Origin: Albugo candida
Taxonomy: Eukaryota > Oomycota > Peronosporomycetes > Albuginales
Length of the DNA: 64,000 bases
Reading direction: 5' to 3'
Assembly: GCA_040437565.1 (NCBI GenBank)
Contig: JBDOQK010000005.1
Span: forward strand, 434,001-498,000
This document shows, piece after piece, positions 1-9,904 of this stretch. The notes under the pieces were generated by a model. The model did not search any database and was not told the DNA's origin. It saw only the letters and a list, made by a program, of their open reading frames with translations. The translations under genes and the position numbers were made by a program. Each line of letters starts with the position of its first letter. Position 1 is the first letter of the stretch.

Positions 1-47
1 ATACATTTTTTCGATAGAAATTGTGAGATTTTGATATCACGTTAACG

Positions 48-62
48 CACTTTCATTTGTAA
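48..62 (+). promoter_or_regulatory. Candidate oomycete Inr/FPR-like core promoter
   Basis: About 40-50 bases before the start codon at 99 the sequence reads TTTCATTTGTAATTT. It resembles the oomycete initiator plus flanking promoter region (TCATT followed by a CAWTTT-like block), although the spacing is one base short. A related block (CTCATTTGCAATG, minus strand, 42381-42393) lies just upstream of the eIF4G start. This is motif resemblance only. Confidence 0.3.
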
Positions 63-98
63 TTTGTATTCACATTTCTAACACCAGTAACACTGGAC

Positions 99-1238
99 AT
101 GCTGCGGATTTTCACGCTCAATGTTTACTTCGACAGCGTCGCTATGACCTTACGCATGCGAGCAATTGGAAAGTGTGTTGAGAGACTTCGACCTGGCGTA
201 ATTGGATTCCAAGAAGTTACAAGCGAATCGTTGGCGATGTTGAAGAAACAACCATGGAGTTGCTATTATGATTGCAGTGCAGATTGCATCGCACCTTTCG
301 ATAAACCATATTTTGTAGTACTATTTACTGCTCTTCCTATGCTTTCAATTGAGACGTATCCTTTCAAAGAAACAAAAATGGGAAGAGAATTGATTTGCAT
401 GCATCTTCGGGTTTCTGAGACTCAAACACTTTTTGTCGGGACAACGCACTTGGAAAGTCTCAAACAGAATGGAAGCATTCGCGTAAAACAGCTACAAGAA
501 TGTTTTACAATTCTCGAGCGTCATGTGGAAAATCAGACAGCTGCAAAGCAGAAGATCCGATCGTTGACAGATTTCAAGCAGTCTCAATCTCGCTCTAACT
601 GTTTAGGGGCAGTCCTGATGGGCGATTTTAATCTCTTTCCTGAGGATACCAGGTATCTGGATCCAATGGGACATTCCCCGTTAGTACTCGAGCCTGCACG
701 ATCTAATAGAGCGCTTTGTCGCGTTTGCAATACCAAAATCGACAAAAATGAGCTACGCGTTGGAAAATCACAGGAAGAAGCGAGGGATAAAAGGGAAATG
801 ATGCATTGGTACCATCCTCATTGTTTTCAGAAGCAAGCTACCAAGACGGAGAAAATCAAAGTTGAGCAATTGCTTCAAAATTTCGTCCCCATTCAGGTGG
901 AGAGCAAGGAGACAGGAAAAAAGCGATCGATTGATTCCTTGGATCGTGAAATGATTGGTATTCCGACGGGATGGATTGATTGCTGGCTATGCGGAAAAAA
1001 TGGAACGGAGAAGAATGGATTCACTTTTGATGGCCGCGTTAATAAATTGATACCCAATCCTTCCTATCAAAGTCGTTTCGATCGGATTTACTTTTATAAA
1101 GGAGCAAGATATGGTGATGGAGCTGATATGATTGAACGTGTTGATATAATCGGAAAAGAACCTATCGCGGAAAAAACGTGGATGTCTGATCATTTTGGAC
1201 TGCTTTCTACTTTTCGATTTAGTTTGGACGATGATTAG
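99..1238 (+). CDS. TDP2: TDP2-like endonuclease/exonuclease/phosphatase with embedded PARP-type zinc finger
   Basis: Single-exon 379-residue protein of the EEP Mg-dependent phosphodiesterase fold. Visible motifs are the N-terminal beta-strand with Asn8, the catalytic QEV (Glu39), THLES near residue 122, GDFNL (Asp175/Asn177), the substrate strand RFDRIYF and the C-terminal SDHFGL (Asp364/His365). The order and spacing match tyrosyl-DNA phosphodiesterase 2, which removes trapped topoisomerase II from 5' DNA ends. Between GDFNL and RFDRIYF lies an insertion of over 100 residues. It contains CRVC (207-210), ELRVG and WYHPHCF, the C-x2-C...H-x2-C signature of PARP-type zinc fingers that sense DNA breaks. 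The ATG at 99 fits the N-terminal fold boundary. Family assignment is firm at EEP level and good for TDP2; the finger's function is inferred. Confidence 0.85.
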   Translation: MLRIFTLNVYFDSVAMTLRMRAIGKCVERLRPGVIGFQEVTSESLAMLKKQPWSCYYDCSADCIAPFDKPYFVVLFTALPMLSIETYPFKETKMGRELICMHLRVSETQTLFVGTTHLESLKQNGSIRVKQLQECFTILERHVENQTAAKQKIRSLTDFKQSQSRSNCLGAVLMGDFNLFPEDTRYLDPMGHSPLVLEPARSNRALCRVCNTKIDKNELRVGKSQEEARDKREMMHWYHPHCFQKQATKTEKIKVEQLLQNFVPIQVESKETGKKRSIDSLDREMIGIPTGWIDCWLCGKNGTEKNGFTFDGRVNKLIPNPSYQSRFDRIYFYKGARYGDGADMIERVDIIGKEPIAEKTWMSDHFGLLSTFRFSLDDD

Positions 1239-1380
1239 GCTCATACAAGAGGCGACAGAGTGCACGTTCGAAAAGTGCAGAGTTACCACCGTATCACCGT
1301 TTCATTCTGTTGGGCGGGAAGGTTCAGCACCGGTAAATTACGGTACTTGTCGGCAATTGACACAATAGCCGTCCGCACCG

Positions 1381-2105
1381 ATGAGATCGCTGTGTTGCTT
1401 TCGGCGACATCAACGGGACTCTACGGGGAAGCGGTACCGTGAGCAATTGAATAAAGTAAAAGAAGTTTTTCCAGGAACATCCTACGTGTGCTTACTGGAT
1501 GGAGAAAATGGAAATGTCATGTAAGTGGCTCTCAATAATAGATCGAGGAAACGAAATCGCTAACGTCACTTGNNNNNNNNNNNNNNNNNNNNNNNNNNNN
1601 NNNNNNNNNNNNNNNNNNNNNNNNNNNNNNNNNNNNNNNNNNNNNNNNNNNNNNNNNNNNNNNNNNNNNNNNGTTGCTTTCGGCGACATCAACGGGACTC
1701 TACGGGGAAGCGGTACCGTGAGCAATTGAATAAAGTAAAAGAAGTTTTTCCAGGAACATCTTACGTGTGCTTACTGGATGGAGAAAATGGAAATGTCATG
1801 TAAGTGGCTCTCAATAATAGATCGAGGAAACGAAATCGCTAACGTCACTTGATTTAGTGCTCACTCAGAGGAAAATAATCCAAACACAGAAGAATTTGCG
1901 CGATTTGTGCGTATGTTACGCAAAGCAGCGATGCAATTCGGTGCGTGCTAGTGCTTTGCGTTTCCCATCGTCGTTTTGTTCCCGAGCAAATATCGTGCTG
2001 ATCGCAGCTGAGACATTGAACCAAATGGATTCTCAAATTTTGCATATAAAAGGAGATGATACAATGTTTTCGTGTTATGGACTCGAACGAACGGTACCAC
2101 GATAA
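1381..2105 (+). CDS. Small roadblock/LC7- or profilin-like protein, three exons, split by gap 1
   Basis: ATG at 1381 opens MRSLCCFRRHQ; exon 1 runs to a GTAAGT donor. Exon 2 starts at 1854/1855 after TTTAG and carries AHSEENNPNTEEFARFV. A second short intron (GTGCGT...CCCGAG, about 1940-1987) leads to ANIVLIAAETLNQMDSQ and ILHIKGDDTMFSCYGLERT, with a stop at 2105. The merged product is about 112 residues. The pattern (a VCLLDGENGNV strand, a helix, then a strand ending in a tail) resembles roadblock/LC7 modules such as LAMTOR or dynein light chains, but only weakly. The paired N-terminal cysteines could be acylated. Exon 1 is present twice because of the assembly gap (1394-1572 equals 1673-1851). 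An alternative splice from 2072 would give a different tail ending at 2292. Confidence 0.5.
1573..1672. other. Assembly gap 1 (100 N)
   Basis: The 179 bases left of the gap (1394-1572) recur to its right (1673-1851) with one difference, TCC versus TCT at a serine codon. This suggests overlapping contig ends, perhaps from two alleles, not a biological duplication. Confidence 0.9.
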
Positions 2106-2177
2106 TTGAATGCGCAATAACACCATTTTGCTCATATTGCTGTGGAAGGTGCTTGCATTTTATAGTCAATTACCAGA

Positions 2178-2292
2178 CGTCGAAATGGAACTTTTCGATT
2201 ATACTGAAGCAGACAAGAACTTGGAAACCATTAACCTTGAGCTCGATAAGCTTGTGAAGGATGCCAAAACTTCCACTCGTCGACGGAGGTAA
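2178..2292 (+). CDS. Possible alternative last exon of the small upstream gene
   Basis: An open frame after the acceptor TTTTATAG (2165) reads SQLPDVEMELFDYTEADKN and ends in a basic tail KTSTRRR before the stop at 2292. It can be joined in frame from a donor at 2072 (TC|GTGTTA) in the upstream gene. The acidic-then-basic composition looks coding, but it is short and the join is unproven. It might instead be the 5' end of nothing and simply 3' UTR. Confidence 0.3.
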
Positions 2293-2485
2293 TTTATGAT
2301 GTCACAACAATACGGACAGTGACACATACACAACGCAAATTTATATCAAAGAAATATAATTCATAGAACTATCTTGCCCCAGGCCAAAAGTATTCGTTAA
2401 TTGATCATTCGGTAGGAACAATTGCCCGAAGAAGATCAGATTCATTGAAATAATACAGAAATCATTCACATACTTCATACTTACG

Positions 2486-3646
2486 TCATCGCTTCTCAAA
2501 CTCATCTGTTTGTCGGCCAGAGTGACCGCTTACAGCATCATTTAGATCAGCCAAAAGCTGAGGTATATCAACGGATTGCAAGATATGATCTGTGATCACA
2601 GATATTTGGTTTTGCTCTTGTTTGGTCAGCTTGAATCCGTCCGAGTTTAAAAAACATGTCGTTTCCGAGCTTTCTTGCACAAAAGTCTCAAGATTCATTT
2701 CTGACATAAGTCCATATACTTTTTTCTTGCCGTGAAATCGATTAAAGTATGCTGTAAGACTGGGTCGACAATTTTCTAAGCTATAGTACCCTTCCGTGGG
2801 AAATCGATTGAAGATTGCGCCAAGTACGCGCACGTTGTGGCTCTCAAAATAGCTTGCGTCCAAATTGAATGAGTCAATGGCATCTCCTACACCCTTGTTT
2901 TCCACCAAAAGAACTGGAGCATCCAAGAACCTTGCAATCACCGCATTGGAAATATCACAAATGGAGCCTACTGATGGATACCCCACACCATCGATGATCA
3001 AAAATCGCTTCCCCTTACCAATTGCATCTACTTCTTTCTTTACTTTCTCGAGTAGCTGATCGCTTGTCTCCGTACTCCCTTGCAGAAATTCCCTTGTAAA
3101 TCCTTTGTAGAAAAGGATAGGACCAACGTCACAGCAAGTAATTCCGGTTTGATGACAAAACTTCGTGACTAGCTGTACTTTTTCACATTGTGTTGCTGGT
3201 TTTATGTACCCTATACTTTGAGAATCAAATCCCATTCGCAGCAAGCTGGCCATAATACCCAAACAAGTTGTGGATTTGCCAACTTTTGATCGACTTCCGC
3301 TCACAAATACTTTCATAGGATCTTTCCCGTATTGTATAGCCGGTGGATTATGTCTGAGTTCTCTTGATGTTTGTAGTGATCCTCCAAGTCCTTTGATTAA
3401 GACCTGAATACTATGTAGTCCTTTAGCACTCAGGTGAATGGTAACTGGATCCGTCTTTTCGACGAGAAGCTCTGGTAATGGCAGAGATGATAAGCTACTT
3501 CTCTTTTCAGTATCAGATTGAATGTCACTCTTTCGTACACACATTTGGAAACCGCATTTGATGCTGAAATCCCTCACTAATTTGTGCAGCAAGTTAGCGT
3601 CAGAAGATTTTTCACTTGGATCAAGAATCAATGTGACTGTGTTCAT
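2486..3646 (-). CDS. BioD-like (AAA_26) P-loop protein
   Basis: A 386-residue protein starting at the first true ATG (3646); a longer frame would need TTG. Residues about 115-330 form a dethiobiotin-synthetase/CobQ-type P-loop domain. The Walker A-like FVSGSRSKVGKSTT (deviant GxxxxVGKS) is followed by YIKPATQ and LIIDGVGYPSVGSICD, which carries the DGVGYP block where BioD has EGAGG. Then come ARFLDAPVLLVENKGVGDAI and GAIFNRFP. The first 110 residues (MNTVTLILDPSEKSS onward) match no family I know. The same fold occurs as the regulatory domain of long phosphotransacetylases. True dethiobiotin synthase (biotin synthesis) and a stand-alone regulator are both possible; the altered EGAGG site makes me prefer a paralogue of unknown substrate. 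Confidence 0.75.
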   Translation of the reverse strand: MNTVTLILDPSEKSSDANLLHKLVRDFSIKCGFQMCVRKSDIQSDTEKRSSLSSLPLPELLVEKTDPVTIHLSAKGLHSIQVLIKGLGGSLQTSRELRHNPPAIQYGKDPMKVFVSGSRSKVGKSTTCLGIMASLLRMGFDSQSIGYIKPATQCEKVQLVTKFCHQTGITCCDVGPILFYKGFTREFLQGSTETSDQLLEKVKKEVDAIGKGKRFLIIDGVGYPSVGSICDISNAVIARFLDAPVLLVENKGVGDAIDSFNLDASYFESHNVRVLGAIFNRFPTEGYYSLENCRPSLTAYFNRFHGKKKVYGLMSEMNLETFVQESSETTCFLNSDGFKLTKQEQNQISVITDHILQSVDIPQLLADLNDAVSGHSGRQTDEFEKR

Positions 3647-3745
3647 GATCGCGATTATTATAACCAATCAATAGGGAGAAATACTATTTTCTCCAATAAG
3701 ACACCGGTGATATCTTCGATCAAAAAATCGACTTTTGCTCAGAAA

Positions 3746-5836
3746 TTAGTGCAAGCTAGCTTTCAAAATGCGCTTACTAGGGCGGTCGAATAAAGAAGGG
3801 GCATCACGACCTTGATAAAATGCGCTGAGCTTTTGAGCTTCTTCCACGACACTTGCAGCGTTAAATCCGAATCGATCTTTAAGTTGTGCAATTGTGGCTG
3901 AAGCGCCAAAGCGATCAAGCCCGAATTGTGCATGTGAATACTCGCTCCATCCAAAAGTGGCACTTGCTTCGATGCTCATAATCGGCGTACTCTCTCCAAG
4001 TACTTTCTTTTTGTACTCGAGTGTTTGCTCAATAAACGTATCAAGACATGGCATGGAAACGATACGGACCTTAAGGCCTTTTAATAAAGATGCTGCTTCA
4101 ACAGCAAGTGCCACTTCTGAACCAGAAGCTACCAATACAATATCCAGCTTGTCAGTAAATTTTGGCACCATCGTCCCATTTGCAAACTCTTGCAAAACAT
4201 AACCACCTTTAGCGACACTTTCGGCATTTGAACCAACAAGTTGGGGCAATCCCTGACGAGTGAGAGCCAATACACTTGGTTGCGTCGAGTTTTCAAGAGC
4301 ACATATATACGCTCCTACTGTCTCATTTCCATCAGCCGGACGATACACGTGCATGTTTGGCATTGCACGTAAAGAAGCGTTCATCTCAATCGGCTGATGA
4401 GTTGGACCATCTTCACCCAAAAAAATACTGTCGTGAGTTGCAATGTACATGACACCAAACTGAGACAACGCACTCAACCGAACAGCACCAAGTGCGTAGC
4501 CTATGAAGTTGTAAAATGTAGCGCAGAATGGTCGAAGCCCACCATGCGCAAATATTCCATTGCTTATTGACGCCATTCCGTGCTCACGGACACCAAAACG
4601 AATATAGCGGCCAATGGGAGTGTCTTTCTGGAAGTCACCTGACATTGCCAATTTGGTCAAGTTGCTCGGGGTGAGGTCTGCAGAGCCTCCCATCAACTCT
4701 GGTAATGCAGTCGCGCACGCATTCAGCACAACTTCAGATACTTGGCGAGTTGCCATTGCTTTATCCTCTGGAGTGAATGAGGGAAGATTTTTCTTCCAGT
4801 CCACCGGCAGCTTTCTTTCAAATCGACGAAGGTACTCACGAGCTAGTTCAGGATACTTGAGTTTGTACTGATTGAATAAATCGTTCCACTTATTTTCAAG
4901 CTCTTCCCCTTCAACAGACTTGTCATAGTAAGTCTTAACTTGATCAGGGACGAAGAATGACTCGTCTCGGTTCAGACCAAATCTTTCCTTGGCTTGTGCA
5001 GAATCCTCAGCTTTAAGCGGTGCTCCATGTACGCCATGAGTATTTTCGTTTAATGATCCATACCCAATTGTCGTTCGAACTTTGATCAGGGAAGGCTTTT
5101 TCGTAACCTTCTTTGCTTCTGCAATAGCTTTATTGATCGCCTCATGATCAGTGTTCCCATCGTCAACAACTTGTACGTGCCAACCGTATGCTTCATATCT
5201 TTTACCGACATCTTCCGTAAACGATAAATCTGTGTGTCCATCAATAGTGATTTTGTTGTCATCATACAAAACAATCAATTTCCCAAGACCAAGATGTCCA
5301 GCTAAAGAGCTTGCCTCTGATGAGACGCCTTCTTGTAAACAACCATCTCCGGTAATCACATACGTGAAATGGTCCACGATCTGGAGACCATCACGATTAA
5401 ATTCTGCTGCCAAATGTTTCTCAGCCAAAGCCAATCCAACCGCGTTCGAGATCCCTTGTCCTAAAGGACCCGTAGATACCTCCACACCAGGAGTACAAAA
5501 GTTTTCCGGGTGTCCCGGACACTTGGACCCAAACTGGCGAAATGCTTTCAAATCTTCCATAGACACATCGTATCCCGTCAGATACAACATACTGTACTGC
5601 AAAGCACAAGCATGTCCGTTCGATAAAACAAAGCGATCCCGATTACTCCATTTCGGGTTTTTCGGATTAAATTTCATTGTTTTTCCGAATAAAACATGAG
5701 CCATCGGTGCACAACCCATTGGTGCACCAGGATGACCAGATTTTCCAGCGCTTGGCTGATCGGCTGAAAGCATGCGAACAGTGTTTATACAGAGATCTTC
5801 ACCGGTTCTAGCTTTCTTGTCAACGTGTTCAACCAT
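3746..5836 (-). CDS. TKT: Transketolase
   Basis: Full-length 696-residue thiamine-diphosphate enzyme of the non-oxidative pentose phosphate pathway, moving two-carbon ketol units between sugar phosphates. Visible signatures are SGHPGAPMG near residue 35, the ThDP/Mg site [14 protein letters not shown] with downstream DDNKITIDG, the pyrimidine-domain block [16 protein letters not shown] with the catalytic Glu, DGPTHQPIE, and the C-terminal domain [15 protein letters not shown]. The upstream in-frame TTG at 5842 is rejected in favour of ATG 5836 ([14 protein letters not shown]). No presequence is evident, so a cytosolic location is likely. No introns and no broken motifs are seen. The stop lies about 100 bp upstream of the BioD-like gene's start on the same strand. 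Confidence 0.97.
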   Translation of the reverse strand: MVEHVDKKARTGEDLCINTVRMLSADQPSAGKSGHPGAPMGCAPMAHVLFGKTMKFNPKNPKWSNRDRFVLSNGHACALQYSMLYLTGYDVSMEDLKAFRQFGSKCPGHPENFCTPGVEVSTGPLGQGISNAVGLALAEKHLAAEFNRDGLQIVDHFTYVITGDGCLQEGVSSEASSLAGHLGLGKLIVLYDDNKITIDGHTDLSFTEDVGKRYEAYGWHVQVVDDGNTDHEAINKAIAEAKKVTKKPSLIKVRTTIGYGSLNENTHGVHGAPLKAEDSAQAKERFGLNRDESFFVPDQVKTYYDKSVEGEELENKWNDLFNQYKLKYPELAREYLRRFERKLPVDWKKNLPSFTPEDKAMATRQVSEVVLNACATALPELMGGSADLTPSNLTKLAMSGDFQKDTPIGRYIRFGVREHGMASISNGIFAHGGLRPFCATFYNFIGYALGAVRLSALSQFGVMYIATHDSIFLGEDGPTHQPIEMNASLRAMPNMHVYRPADGNETVGAYICALENSTQPSVLALTRQGLPQLVGSNAESVAKGGYVLQEFANGTMVPKFTDKLDIVLVASGSEVALAVEAASLLKGLKVRIVSMPCLDTFIEQTLEYKKKVLGESTPIMSIEASATFGWSEYSHAQFGLDRFGASATIAQLKDRFGFNAASVVEEAQKLSAFYQGRDAPSLFDRPSKRILKASLH

Positions 5837-5956
5837 TTCCAAATGTAGTGTTCCGAATGCTTTGCTGCTTTAGGTGCTTCTTTTTTTGTGGCGAATCTGA
5901 CTCCCTTGGAATATAATTTGGCATGATTCCGACTACTCTTTTCTAGCCAATCAAAA

Positions 5957-6214
5957 ATGATCTTCTATTTTATCAAAACCTCGAAGGTTTTTTACGCTTG
6001 CGCGCAGAAGAATCTTCAACTAAAGGCAGCAGCAACTACGCACTTGGATTTCTTCGGCAAAATGACGAATAATTCGTCAATAGATCTGGTTCATTCCGTT
6101 GAATCTCTTCATTACCTTGTAGATGGGACAGTTATGGACTCGGTAAATAGTCACTTGTGCAACTTTCGTACATCCGTGCTAGTTAAAAGTGTATATTCAA
6201 AACCCGGATATTAG
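5957..6214 (+). CDS. Possible small hypothetical protein
   Basis: An ATG-initiated 85-codon frame in the divergent space behind transketolase. An internal ATG at 6062 would give a 50-residue product beginning MTNNSSIDLVHSVESLHYL and ending in SVYSKPGY. I recognise no family. It ends only a few bases from the stop of the MULE-derived gene on the other strand. The helical, non-repetitive C-terminal half looks more protein-like than the first 35 codons, so the short form is preferred if it is expressed at all. Confidence 0.25.
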   Translation: MIFYFIKTSKVFYACAQKNLQLKAAATTHLDFFGKMTNNSSIDLVHSVESLHYLVDGTVMDSVNSHLCNFRTSVLVKSVYSKPGY

Positions 6215-6220
6215 ATAAAC

Positions 6221-8679
6221 TCAAACTTCAGCCACGCCTGGATCGTCGCTTTTCATGTGTGCTGTATTGATGCCCGTTTCTTCGATTCCTTCAGATCTTG
6301 ATGAATTGCTCTCGATTCTCCGTCTTTTGACAATTTCTGCTGCAAAAAGAGTGTCCCCACCTGCTACTTTGCCATTGGCGCTTAAAGCATTCGTTTCCAT
6401 ACTATCGAGCAAATCTTCCTCGTCTACGCCAGCAAATCCATCAGTGTCAGTAAGGCTTTGTCACATGTAGTTTACTCACAAGCAAGAGAGGATGTTGTGT
6501 CGAGGAATGAAGGTTCTTCGCTGTCACCTACCTGACCGCCTGCTGTGGCCAAATCATTCGAGCTTGGCATTTTTCCTCCCAGTCCAGCAAAAGCCCCAGT
6601 GACGTCGCGACATGAGCCGGCTTCCTCGGTCATTCGCTTGCATGTTCTCTTGTTGTGACCCTTGATTCCACATACGCTACATGCAAGCTTTTCCTGCTTG
6701 TTGTCTGCAAACTGTTGTATTTGTTGAATTTTCCGTGGGCGACCCCGAGCTTTTGGTTGCGTCTGGGGAACTGTCACATTGTCGCAAGGCACAGTATCCA
6801 CATCGATGGGAGTGATGCGGCCAGAGTACAACGCTTTCAAGGAGCTCATTAGGAAAATCTTAGGGATGAAGTCTGTTTGAAGCATTCCCGCGTATGATAT
6901 GGCCAAAAACACATGAAGACATGGAAAGCGAGACACGCAATACTCTCCACATGTGCATGTCTGTTTGGTAAAATCCACGATTCTCTGCTTCCCAGTGTGT
7001 TGATCAACTACCTCAAATCCGTTTTCCGATATTCGAAGAATTTCATGATGGTCACTTTCTGCTTCATATTGCATCAGTAACGTCTGGAAGTCTTCTGGAT
7101 ACTCTGAGCTCATTTTGGAATAACGGTCGTAGCGTTGATATAACAAGCTTGCCACTTTGGAGACCCAGCCGACCAAGATCATCAGCGGCGATTTTGCACA
7201 AAGTGCTTCGAGCCACTGAAACGAAGAGGAAGCCTCCTGTGGTATAAATGTTTCAATGTTTTCTGATTGCACGCAGCTCGGGAAAACTTGACTGGCAGCA
7301 TGTTGCAAAACTGTACCACGATTGTGAACGAGTGAGGTTACGGATGTTTCCAACTCGGGTATAGCTTTTCGAAGCTGCTGTAAGAAGAAAAGCCAGTGTT
7401 CTTCAGATTCCGCAGGTACGATTCCTATTGCAAGTGGAACAAAGTCGCCCATCGCATCTTGTGCAGTGGCTGTCAGGACGGCTCCTCCATACGTGGATGT
7501 CACCAACAACACTGTGAGAAGCAGTGAAGATCGACAATACCGAACGGCACTATGAAGAGCACCAGGACACAAAAAAGCACGTGCAAACGTTTCAGTAGTG
7601 CACCCTTCGTACTGCCCTTTGGCTACGTGATGATTTTGACCGGATGTATATGGAAACGCTACCGACGCATGTTCGAAAGCAATTGTCGTCCCCTCGTTGG
7701 TTCTTTCTAGCCTTTCCAGATACCCACGAATCTTCATGAATGAGGCACTTTCTTCTTTCATTTTCTGCTGACGAAAAGCGCTAAGTGCTCGCCACGCCGT
7801 CATGTAGGAAGCTGATACTCCAAACTGCTCTCTCATCAAATCCGCCATGTGCTTTGGTTTCAATTCATTCCCATCTTGCTGCTGTAACATTTTCTTCATG
7901 TATGGCTTTGCTGTCTCCATCAGTGCTGCTGCAGTAATGTATGGGGACCCACTTGACATCGAATTGGGTGAAGACGATGATGGATCTAATTCGCCTCTTT
8001 TTATTGCAGGACAATTGGGTTCGTGCATTATATTAGCTCGTGTGACGTATACTCTACCATTGGTATGGCGGTTGGCTGAAACCACATATTCACATGGCGT
8101 TGGGATCTGTTTACGAGTCTTCCAAGTGACGCAGCGTGCTTCTAGTCGCTGTGGACTGCTGTGTTGCATGTAGTATGGTGCATTCATACGCACCGAGATA
8201 ACTTTCAGCTCTCGTCTCAATTCATCCATGTCATTGTAACTTTCACGAAACAATGAGAATCGAGATGAAGGAGAGCCGCTGGATTGATCGATAGATGCTG
8301 CTTTGAAAGAATGATCGAACGTCGCGTGTAAGGGCACCGATACAATTGACGTCTCTTTTGGTGGTGGGTTCACATGTATTGTGTCTGGAATGGTTGTGCC
8401 GGTCTTTGTCTGACCTTTTGACCGATGGACATCGGAATCGGCTATCTCGTTCCAGAATTTAGCGTTTTCTGTTTTCGAGCTCCTATGCTTATCTGCCTTT
8501 GCTCTAAGCACTCTGTCTGCAACGGGTGCATACGTATCTTTGACCGATTTTGTTCGATATTTTCCGGCCGGGCTGTTTGTTCCCTCAGTTGACGTATCAG
8601 TGTCTTCTTTATGAATTTCGGTGTTTAGATTTGAGATAGCACTTTCATTTTGGTTCAAAGTTTCACGATGTCGAACCAT
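6221..8679 (-). CDS. Domesticated Mutator-like transposase / FAR1-type SWIM zinc-finger protein
   Basis: Two exons joined by a 56-nt intron (6424-6479, GTGAGT...GTAG) give exactly 801 codons, an 800-residue protein. A MULE N-terminal region contains a CEYVVSAN...HEPNCPAIK block. Next come a helical MuDR-like segment (LMREQFGVSASYMTAWRAL, about 275-300) and a transposase core near residue 390 (TSTYGGAVLTATAQD, PLAIGIVPAESEEHWLFFL). A SWIM zinc finger follows (CTCGEYC...CLHVF, about 570-590), then a CCHC knuckle (CSVCGIKGHNKRTC, about 672) and an acidic tail. The core lacks the DDE acidic residues: the usual D-G-T-Y is T-S-T-Y, and the second S-D-x-x-G site reads VHNRG. An intact long frame with dead catalysis suggests a host gene, probably a DNA-binding regulator like plant FAR1/FHY3. 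Confidence 0.8.
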
Positions 8680-9309
8680 TTTCGCAATTGTTGATTCACT
8701 TTTCTAAATTCCGGATCTCGTCAGGTTACTTACGCAATTTTTTTCTTGGATTTTAATGGACGAGTAGCCAGCGGAAAGGCGTACTATGAACAGCTAAATA
8801 AAAGATCTTCAGAGGACGATGCACTGATTGGCTAAAATATACGCAATGGTTGCAAAACAACGCAACTAAATTGTTGATAGCGTAGCTGTTCTATACAGTC
8901 ATTATTGAATAAAGTATCAAATTCGATTAGATAATGCCCGTAGTTCCTCTACGAAGTTTATATACAAAAAGAAGATTTATCCAAAGTTGAAGCAAGCACA
9001 TTTTTTCTTTTTTTCTGCTCAAAATGTTAGATCAAGCCGGTCTGACCTTGATGTATACTTCATGAAATAGAACGCACTGAAGCGAAATTCAGATAATAAT
9101 ACTTTTTGAAAGCTGTAAGAATCACTTCGATCGTACCATGGACCGCATTTCGATCAACTCATATACGTGCATCGAAATTATAACGGTCACATTCATTTAA
9201 CTCCGATTTCATCTCCATACTTTATGTACGGCCATTTGAGGGTTGACGTGTATTGCAGCAAATCGAACCCTTGTTATTTGAGCCATAAGCGCACATGTTT
9301 TTCTTGCTT
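8680..9309. other. Intergenic region, no gene seen
   Basis: About 630 bases upstream of the MULE-derived gene. It is AT-rich with short T-runs near 9002-9018 and no frame with convincing composition. It presumably holds the promoter of the minus-strand gene and the 3' flank of the next one. I found no RNA gene in it. Confidence 0.5.
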
Positions 9310-9810
9310 CTGCACTGCTGGGAAACATGGTGTTTGAGCCATCCTATATCGTTCGTCGCCCCATAAGCATACTCACTGGATGATAGTGACGATCGCCATA
9401 TGGTGCAGACATGTTGAGGCTATGCTAAACATGCGAAAAAAAGCAAATGGAAAAATCTTCGGATTGGCAAGAGTATCGTTGCTTGTTTGATCCGATTGAG
9501 CTGTACCAATTCGTAAGCGCGCGGTGAATGATCCATTCGTATATCTTCGTGCATCAGGACCATGCAAGACATGAACCAACCATGTGCAATCTACTAGTGC
9601 GCCATATTGTGACTCAAACCAAGTCTTATGACCAATTGGAAGCTTCTTGATCACAGCCCGAGCTGCATTACCCTAATGCCAGCATCTAAAACCCGCATTG
9701 AACTCGCGTGAGATTCCGAATTCGCCAAAAGACTTTGTATTGGATGTAGGGTACTTTTGATACGCAGAACGAGCACTCCTGGCACATGGGTGGCTATCTC
9801 TAGACTCATT
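9310..9810 (-). CDS. Unresolved hypothetical gene (at least two coding pieces)
   Basis: On the minus strand an ATG near 9808 opens MSLEIATHVPGVLVLRIKS, which reads to ASSMRVLDAGI. A second frame just downstream reads KKLPIGHKTWFESQYGALVD then CTWLVHVLHGPDARRYTNGS. A GTGAGT donor near 9377 can join to a last exon ending in QKQEKHVRLWLK. The composition of each piece is protein-like. The first two pieces cannot be joined by an ordinary intron because only 20-30 nt would be available. Either a sequencing error near 9660 shifts the frame, or this is a decayed gene. The W...GP...Y.GG.F-like spacing vaguely recalls ubiquitin-conjugating folds, but I do not assign it. Confidence 0.35.
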
Positions 9811-9904
9811 AGGAACCCTTGCTTTCAGAATGGATGTGCTCAGTAAACAAATTCATGCATTCGATTCCTGACCGTACGTTGATCCAGTTCAAGCATGACT
9901 TTGC

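Noticed and set aside
5842-5842. Longer starts at TTG/GTG for transketolase, CPR, citrate synthase, POLD3 and PPR
   Set aside because: Non-ATG starts are unlikely here, and the next ATG gives a sensible N-terminus in each case.
9030-9100. Box C/D snoRNA-like TGATGTA...CTGA
   Set aside because: No terminal stem and poor C-box match.
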